From positions 1-64,000 of the forward strand of contig NZ_VSRY01000152.1 of NCBI RefSeq assembly GCF_008271805.1: 64,000 bases of DNA. The letters run 5' to 3'. The position numbers were made by a program, and so were the translations under genes. Positions 59,590 through 64,000 of the stretch are shown here, in pieces. Positions within the stretch are counted from its first letter, which is position 1. Every line of letters begins with the position of its first letter. This DNA comes from Streptomyces sp. TRM49041 (lineage in GTDB: Bacteria > Actinomycetota > Actinomycetes > Streptomycetales > Streptomycetaceae). The notes beneath the pieces were generated by a model. It was not told the DNA's origin. It saw only the letters and a list, made by a program, of their open reading frames with translations, and made no database searches.

Positions 59590-59802
59590 GTGGGGTTCTT
59601 CAGATGGGGTCGCAGGAGGCCGAACATGGTTCTGATCCGGTCGTCGGCGCGGCCGGACAGCACCATGGGGTTGTTGGACCTCGGCTACGTTGACAGGAAG
59701 GCTCTTGCCCAGGCGCGCAAGGATGCCGGCGCCGCCTTGGTCGTCCCTGACCTGTTGTGCGATGTGCTCGCCCTGGAGGTCGGACTGCGAAGTCTCATGT
59801 GA
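59590..59802 (+). pseudogene. Possible C-terminal remnant of an asparagine-synthase-like protein
   Basis: The frame encodes LDLGYVDRKALAQARKDAGAALVVPDLLCDVLALEVGLRSLM and ends in a GTGA overlap with the next gene, an arrangement of genuine operon partners. The terminal pattern (G-x-V-D, then a helix with ALALE-x-W/G-LR) resembles the tail of asparagine-synthase-like cyclases. The upstream part is missing. The assignment is weak; the opposite strand also has an open frame here. Confidence 0.25.
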
Positions 59803-60545
59803 CCAGCCCCGACACGGAAGCCGAGCACGTGGAAGCCACAAACCTCCTGTACCGCGATCCGGCACTTTACGACGTGGTCCAGTCCGACAGCACAAGCGCC
59901 GATCTGTGCCAGACCCTGATCGAGCAGCACCGGCCGGACGCCCGGACGCTGGTCGACTTCGGATGCGGTACCGGGCGGGATCTGGAAATTCTGGCCGAGC
60001 GTTTCGAGTGCATCGGCGTGGATCTCCAGCCCGGCATGGTCGACCACGCTCACCAGGTCAGGCCGGGACTGGACATCCGCATCGGGGACATGCGCACCGT
60101 ACGACTCGGCAAGCGCATGGACGTGGTGACCTGTATGGGCAACAGCCTGGCCTACGTACACGACTACGAGCAGATCAGCCAGGTCTTCGCCACCTTCGCG
60201 GCCCACACCCGGCCGGACGCGCTGCTCGTGCTGTGCTCCCCTGTCGCCCCGATCACCCGGACCGAGCCGACCACCGCCGCGGTTGACACCCCGAGGGGAC
60301 CCGCCACGGTCACCATCCGACATGAGTGGGACCTGCGGACCCAGATCAACACCATGCACCGGCGCTGGGTGCTCCCCTGGGGCGACGAGGCCCAGGACGA
60401 AATCCGCAGGCGTGTCCTGTTCCCCCGCGAGCTGGAGCGCTACGCGGAGGGTGCCGGCTTCGAGGTCCTGGACATGACCGACGGCACAGGCGCAGGGCCT
60501 ACCGGCCAATCCGCCTACACGGTGGCCCGGTACACCCGTGCCTGA
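59799..60545 (+). CDS. Class I SAM-dependent methyltransferase
   Basis: 248 residues. The SAM-binding motif I is LVDFGCGTGRDLEIL, followed by GVDLQPGMVDHA (motif II) and DVVTCMGNSLAYVHDY (motif IV region). The C-terminal beta-strands (EWDLRTQINTMHRRWVLP, LERYAEGAGFEVLDM) complete the fold. N-terminal LLYRDPALYDVV is typical of small-molecule or peptide methyltransferases. The GTG at 59799 overlaps a preceding stop and has GGAGGT upstream. The substrate is unknown; the gene looks stranded after loss of its operon partner. Confidence 0.85.
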   Translation: MTSPDTEAEHVEATNLLYRDPALYDVVQSDSTSADLCQTLIEQHRPDARTLVDFGCGTGRDLEILAERFECIGVDLQPGMVDHAHQVRPGLDIRIGDMRTVRLGKRMDVVTCMGNSLAYVHDYEQISQVFATFAAHTRPDALLVLCSPVAPITRTEPTTAAVDTPRGPATVTIRHEWDLRTQINTMHRRWVLPWGDEAQDEIRRRVLFPRELERYAEGAGFEVLDMTDGTGAGPTGQSAYTVARYTRA

Positions 60546-61316
60546 AACGGCTGGGCGGAACCAGTGCCCGCCCCCGATCTCCTGACGGCAGTAGCGACGG
60601 CAACACCCACGGCAGTAGTTGACGCAGGGCAAGGTCAGTGGGCGGTGTATTCGGTGTCGGGTGGTTCGTACCCGTCGTGGGGGAGGTCCTGCCGTCTTGT
60701 GGGGGTCGCGCAGGGCGGCATCGACGATGTTGAGGGCGTCGCACCTGCTGGGGGGCCGTTACTCGCTTGCGAAGCTCCCGAGCCCTGAGGGGCCCTCCCG
60801 CTCAGGGGCGACGCTGCTGGAGCCCGGCACCCGCGGAGTGGTGGACCCCGACCGTGAGCACGCATCTCCGGATCACCTCCAGGTGACGCGCCTGCTGCGT
60901 CGTACCGTGGCGGCGAGGTGGTGAGCAGATGACTGCGGCGTTGGCCGACGATGTCGGCAAGAACCGGTGCCGCGCGGGGATGCCTGGCTCCGTGACCACC
61001 GACACGCCAGTCCGTAATGGAGCACGAGGGTGCTTCCGGTTCCGGGAATGTCCACGTCGCCGACCAGTAGGCACGTCCAGGTGCCCATGGTGACGAGCGG
61101 TGAACGCGCAGACAGCAGCAGGGCCGGTTTGACCGCCCAGGTCGGGGCCCGTAATCTTGACCGTCGGCGTGTTTCCATGCGCGCCAGCTCCTGAGCACCT
61201 TCCCTCCCTGGCTCCGGTCGGGAGAGGCCGTTCCGACCATCCGGTTCAGTCGCGGGCCCCGGCCCGTGCGGGCGGCTGGCGTCAGGGGTTTCCGTTTCGA
61301 GCGAGGAGAGATCCGC
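60546..61316. other. Long spacer upstream of rplU
   Basis: 770 bp with no gene I can support. The minus-strand frames (for example around 60960-61150) are Arg/Ser/Pro-rich and lack recognisable motifs, but the region looks like scrambled former coding DNA continuing from the remnants to its left. The last ~150 bp should contain the rplU promoter and leader; GAGGAGAG at 61302-61309 is the rplU ribosome-binding site. Confidence 0.5.
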
Positions 61317-61637
61317 GTGTACGCCATCGTGCGCAGCGGTGGTCGCCAGCACAAGGTTGCTGTCGGCGACATCGTTGAGGTTGACAAGATTTCCACTGCC
61401 AATGTTGGCGACACGGTCGAGCTCTCGACCCTGCTCGTTGTCGACGGCGACGCCGTGACCAGCGACCCGTGGGTCCTGGCCGGGATCAAGGTCCAGGCCG
61501 AGGTCGTGGACCACCACAAGGGCGCCAAGATCGACATCCTGCGCTACAAGAACAAGACCGGCTACCGCCGTCGTCAGGGCCACCGCCAGCAGTACACGGC
61601 GATCAAGGTCACTGCGATCCCGTCGGCCGCGAAGTAA
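61317..61637 (+). CDS. rplU: 50S ribosomal protein bL21
   Basis: 106 residues. MYAIVRSGGRQHKVAVGDIVEVDKI at the start and KIDILRYKNKTGYRRRQGHRQQYTAIKV at the end are diagnostic of bL21. It binds 23S rRNA. The GTG at 61317 has GAGGAGAG upstream. It is first of the rplU-rpmA-obgE unit; rpmA begins 14 bp later. Confidence 0.98.
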   Translation: MYAIVRSGGRQHKVAVGDIVEVDKISTANVGDTVELSTLLVVDGDAVTSDPWVLAGIKVQAEVVDHHKGAKIDILRYKNKTGYRRRQGHRQQYTAIKVTAIPSAAK

Positions 61638-61651
61638 GGGACTGAGGAGAC

Positions 61652-61906
61652 ATGGCACACAAGAAGGGCGCATCGTCCACCCGGAACGGTCGCGACTCCA
61701 ACGCTCAGCGGCTCGGCGTGAAGCGCTTCGGCGGTCAGGTCGTCAACGCCGGTGAGATCCTGGTCCGCCAGCGCGGCACCCACTTCCACCCGGGCGCGGG
61801 CGTCGGCCGCGGCGGCGACGACACGCTGTTCGCACTGCAGGCCGGTTCGGTGCAGTTCGGCACCCACCGTGGCCGCAAGGTCGTGAACATCGTTCCGGTC
61901 GCCTGA
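61652..61906 (+). CDS. rpmA: 50S ribosomal protein bL27
   Basis: 84 residues: AHKKGASSTRNGRDSNAQRLGVKRFGGQVVNAGEILVRQRGTHFHPGAGVGRGGDDTLFAL, the full bL27 sequence with the N-terminal arm that reaches the peptidyl-transferase centre. There is no Firmicutes-type cleavable N-terminal extension. GAGGAGA lies upstream of the ATG. Confidence 0.98.
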   Translation: MAHKKGASSTRNGRDSNAQRLGVKRFGGQVVNAGEILVRQRGTHFHPGAGVGRGGDDTLFALQAGSVQFGTHRGRKVVNIVPVA

Positions 61907-62054
61907 TCGGACTCTTCGCGAGGGCGGACCTCTCTTCTCGTACGGTGTACGCCGTGCGGGAAGCGGGTCCGCCCTTCGCGTGTTACAGGTAAGACAGCTC
62001 AACAGCTCAGACTTTTCACTCGCACATTTTCCGCACTGCTGGAGGCACCCCACC

Positions 62055-63491
62055 ATGACCACCTTCGTGGACCGCGTCGAGCTGCATGTCGCCGCGGGTA
62101 ACGGGGGCCACGGCTGTGCCTCCGTGCACCGGGAGAAGTTCAAGCCGCTCGGCGGCCCCGACGGGGGCAACGGCGGGCGTGGCGGCGATGTGATCCTCGT
62201 CGTCGACCAGTCGGTGACGACGCTCCTCGAGTACCACCACTCACCCCACCGCAAGGCCACCAACGGCAAGCCCGGCGAGGGCGGCAACCGCTCCGGCAAG
62301 GACGGCCAGGACCTGGTCCTGCCGGTGCCGGACGGGACCGTCGTCCTCGACAAGGGCGGCAATGTGCTGGCCGACCTCGTCGGACACGGCACCCGGTACG
62401 TCGCCGCCCAGGGCGGTCGCGGTGGCCTCGGCAACGCCGCGCTCGCCTCGGCCCGCCGCAAGGCCCCCGGCTTCGCGTTGCTCGGCGAGCCGGGTGACCT
62501 CCAGGACATCGTCCTGGAGCTGAAGACCGTCGCCGATGTGGCCCTGGTCGGGTATCCGAGCGCGGGGAAGTCTTCGCTGATCTCGGTGCTGTCCGCAGCC
62601 AAGCCGAAGATCGCGGACTACCCGTTCACCACCCTCGTACCGAACCTCGGCGTCGTCACCGCCGGCTCCACCGTCTACACCATCGCCGACGTCCCCGGCC
62701 TCATCCCCGGCGCCAGCCAGGGCAAGGGCCTCGGCCTGGAGTTCCTGCGCCACGTCGAGCGGTGCAGCGTCCTCGTCCACGTCCTCGACACGGCGACCCT
62801 GGAGTCCCAGCGCGACCCGCTCTCCGACCTCGACACCATCGAGGAGGAGCTCAAGCAGTACGGCGGCCTCGACGAGCGTCCCCGCATCGTCGTCCTCAAC
62901 AAGATCGACATCCCGGACGGCAAGGACCTCGCCGACATGGTCCGCCCCGACCTGGAGTCCCGCGGCTACCGCGTCTTCGAGGCGTCGGCCGTCGCCCACC
63001 AGGGCCTCAAGGAGCTGTCCTTCGCGCTCGCCGACATCGTCGCCAAGGCGCGTGCCGCGAAGCCGAAGGAGGAGGCGACCCGGATCGTCATCCGGCCCAA
63101 GGCGGTCGACGACGCCGGCTTCACCGTCACCCAGGAGGAGGACGGCCTGTTCCGGGTCCGCGGCGAGAAGCCGGAGCGCTGGGTCCGCCAGACCGACTTC
63201 AACAACGACGAGGCCGTCGGCTACCTCGCCGACCGGCTCAACCGACTCGGCGTCGAGGAGGAGCTGATGAAGGCCGGTGCCCGGGCCGGCGACGGCGTCG
63301 CCATCGGCCCCGAGGAGAACGCGGTCGTCTTCGACTGGGAGCCGACCCTGATGGCGGGCGCCGAGATGCTCGGCCGCCGAGGCGAGGACCACCGCCTGGA
63401 GGCGCCGCGCCCCGCCGCCCAGCGCCGCAAGGACCGGCAGGCCGAGCGCGACGAGGCCGAGCGGGAGTTCGGGGACTTCAACCCCTTCTGA
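62055..63491 (+). CDS. obgE: GTPase Obg
   Basis: A 478-residue GTPase linked to 50S maturation, stress control and, in Streptomyces, onset of aerial growth. It has the Obg glycine-rich domain (1-~158, FVDRVELHVAAGNGGHGCASVHREKF...GGDVILV), the G domain with GYPSAGKSS (from residue 166), DVPGLIPGAS and NKID, and the C-terminal OCT domain (about 350-430, EATRIVIRPKAVDDAGFTV). The tail is Arg/Glu-rich. The ATG at 62055 has TGGAGG upstream; a longer frame from 61980 lacks homology. Confidence 0.97.
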   Translation: MTTFVDRVELHVAAGNGGHGCASVHREKFKPLGGPDGGNGGRGGDVILVVDQSVTTLLEYHHSPHRKATNGKPGEGGNRSGKDGQDLVLPVPDGTVVLDKGGNVLADLVGHGTRYVAAQGGRGGLGNAALASARRKAPGFALLGEPGDLQDIVLELKTVADVALVGYPSAGKSSLISVLSAAKPKIADYPFTTLVPNLGVVTAGSTVYTIADVPGLIPGASQGKGLGLEFLRHVERCSVLVHVLDTATLESQRDPLSDLDTIEEELKQYGGLDERPRIVVLNKIDIPDGKDLADMVRPDLESRGYRVFEASAVAHQGLKELSFALADIVAKARAAKPKEEATRIVIRPKAVDDAGFTVTQEEDGLFRVRGEKPERWVRQTDFNNDEAVGYLADRLNRLGVEEELMKAGARAGDGVAIGPEENAVVFDWEPTLMAGAEMLGRRGEDHRLEAPRPAAQRRKDRQAERDEAEREFGDFNPF

Positions 63492-63518
63492 GGACTCATC
63501 TTCTGACTGTTGGTCAGT

Positions 63519-63550
63519 AAGGCGGGGTCGCTTTCCGGCGGCCCCGCCTT
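63519..63550 (+). terminator. Terminator after obgE
   Basis: 13-bp stem (63519-63531 with 63538-63550, one G-T pair) with loop tttccg. A smaller hairpin CTGAC/GTCAG precedes it at 63503-63517. Confidence 0.8.
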
Positions 63551-63691
63551 TCGCATGCCCCCCGCTCCGCGCGCCTCGCCCGGCCTATGGCTGAAAAGGG
63601 TTCCCGACCTGCACAACCTTTCGGTTATCGCCACCGTCTAGCAATCGGGGCGACCGACTAGCGCCCCGTTTCGCACACACACGGGGCATCG

Positions 63692-64000
63692 GTGAAGATC
63701 TCTTTCCTCATCCACACGATCTACGGCATCGGCGGCACCATCCGCACCACGCTGAACCTCGCCGAGGAGCTCGCCGACCAGCACGAGGTCGAGATCGTCT
63801 CCGTCTTCCGGCACCGCGACATCCCGCTCTTCACCATCGACCCGCGTATCAGCGTCGTACCCCTGATCGACACCCGCCCCAAGTCGCCCACTTGCGAGAA
63901 TGAGCACCCGGACCAGCTCACGCCCGCGGAGCTCTTCCCCCGCAACGAGGCGCGCTACAAGGAGTACAGCAAGCTCACCGACGAGCGGGTCCGCGCCCAC
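63692..64000 (+). CDS. GT4 glycosyltransferase, N-terminal part (runs off the window)
   Basis: 103 codons remain open at the window edge. VKISFLIHTIYGIGGTIRTTLNLAEELADQHEVEIVSVFRHRD is the start of a GT-B acceptor domain with the GGT loop. PRISVVPLIDTRP follows, as in family 4 enzymes of actinobacteria. The GTG at 63692 gives the complete first strand; there is no strong ribosome-binding site, and ACGGGGCATCG lies just upstream. It is a further polysaccharide gene beyond obgE. Confidence 0.8.
   Translation, partial: MKISFLIHTIYGIGGTIRTTLNLAEELADQHEVEIVSVFRHRDIPLFTIDPRISVVPLIDTRPKSPTCENEHPDQLTPAELFPRNEARYKEYSKLTDERVRAH

Noticed and set aside
60635..61537. Minus-strand frames upstream of rplU as a transposase relic
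   Set aside because: There are no conserved motifs, and the frame extends into rplU on the other strand; left as undefined spacer.

Overview
The window is high-GC actinobacterial DNA, almost certainly from a Streptomyces. Codon use is strongly GC3-biased, GTG and TTG starts are frequent, and several promoters lack leaders. The core gene order (tig, clpP1, clpP2, clpX, valS, folC, ndk, mreBCD, mrdA, rodA, a radical-SAM pair, rne/rng, rplU, rpmA, obgE) is the conserved Streptomyces arrangement.

Layout. 1-1541: IS110-family insertion sequence whose right end sits about 24 bp upstream of an HD-domain gene. 1.5-4.1 kb: HD protein, membrane acyltransferase, small membrane protein, tRNA-Gly(TCC) and tRNA-Pro(TGG). 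4.2-8.6 kb: trigger factor and the ClpP1-ClpP2-ClpX protease, with a perfect ClgR-type box upstream of clpP1. 8.7-14.5 kb: proline-rich membrane protein, valS, folC and its DUF4233 neighbour. 14.6-21.6 kb: ndk and the rod/lateral-wall operon mreB-mreC-mreD-mrdA-rodA. 21.6-25.2 kb: CYTH-CHAD protein and a TIGR03960-type radical SAM protein.

About 25.17-35.0 kb is a 9.8-kb integrated element inserted at the 3' end of that radical SAM gene. A 17-bp direct repeat marks attL and attR, and the element brings its own substitute for the last ~17 codons of the target gene. It carries a large serine recombinase (probable integrase), a second small resolvase with an adjacent res-like site, a DUF6879/XRE regulatory pair, several tiny zinc-finger-like proteins, a HEPN-like protein and a winged-helix-like protein. 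Nested in it is a transposase-less 1.9-kb unit with 120-bp terminal inverted repeats enclosing a nitroreductase and an immunity-like gene. The chromosome resumes with a W-rich repeat membrane protein, the TIGR03936 partner protein and a very long RNase E/G.

Between rne and rplU, where the two are normally near neighbours, lies a ~17-kb surface-polysaccharide cluster (41.7-58.9 kb). It encodes candidates for all five steps from UDP-GlcNAc to UDP-2,3-diacetamido-mannuronic acid (dehydrogenase, 3-oxidase, aminotransferase, N-acetyltransferase, 2-epimerase), plus GalE, several glycosyltransferases, a polyprenol-phosphate-mannose synthase and a PIG-V-like mannosyltransferase. The cluster's right side is littered with gene remnants (a frameshifted FG-GAP protein and a possible asparagine-synthase-like tail) and an orphan methyltransferase before rplU-rpmA-obgE. 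The window ends inside another GT4 glycosyltransferase.
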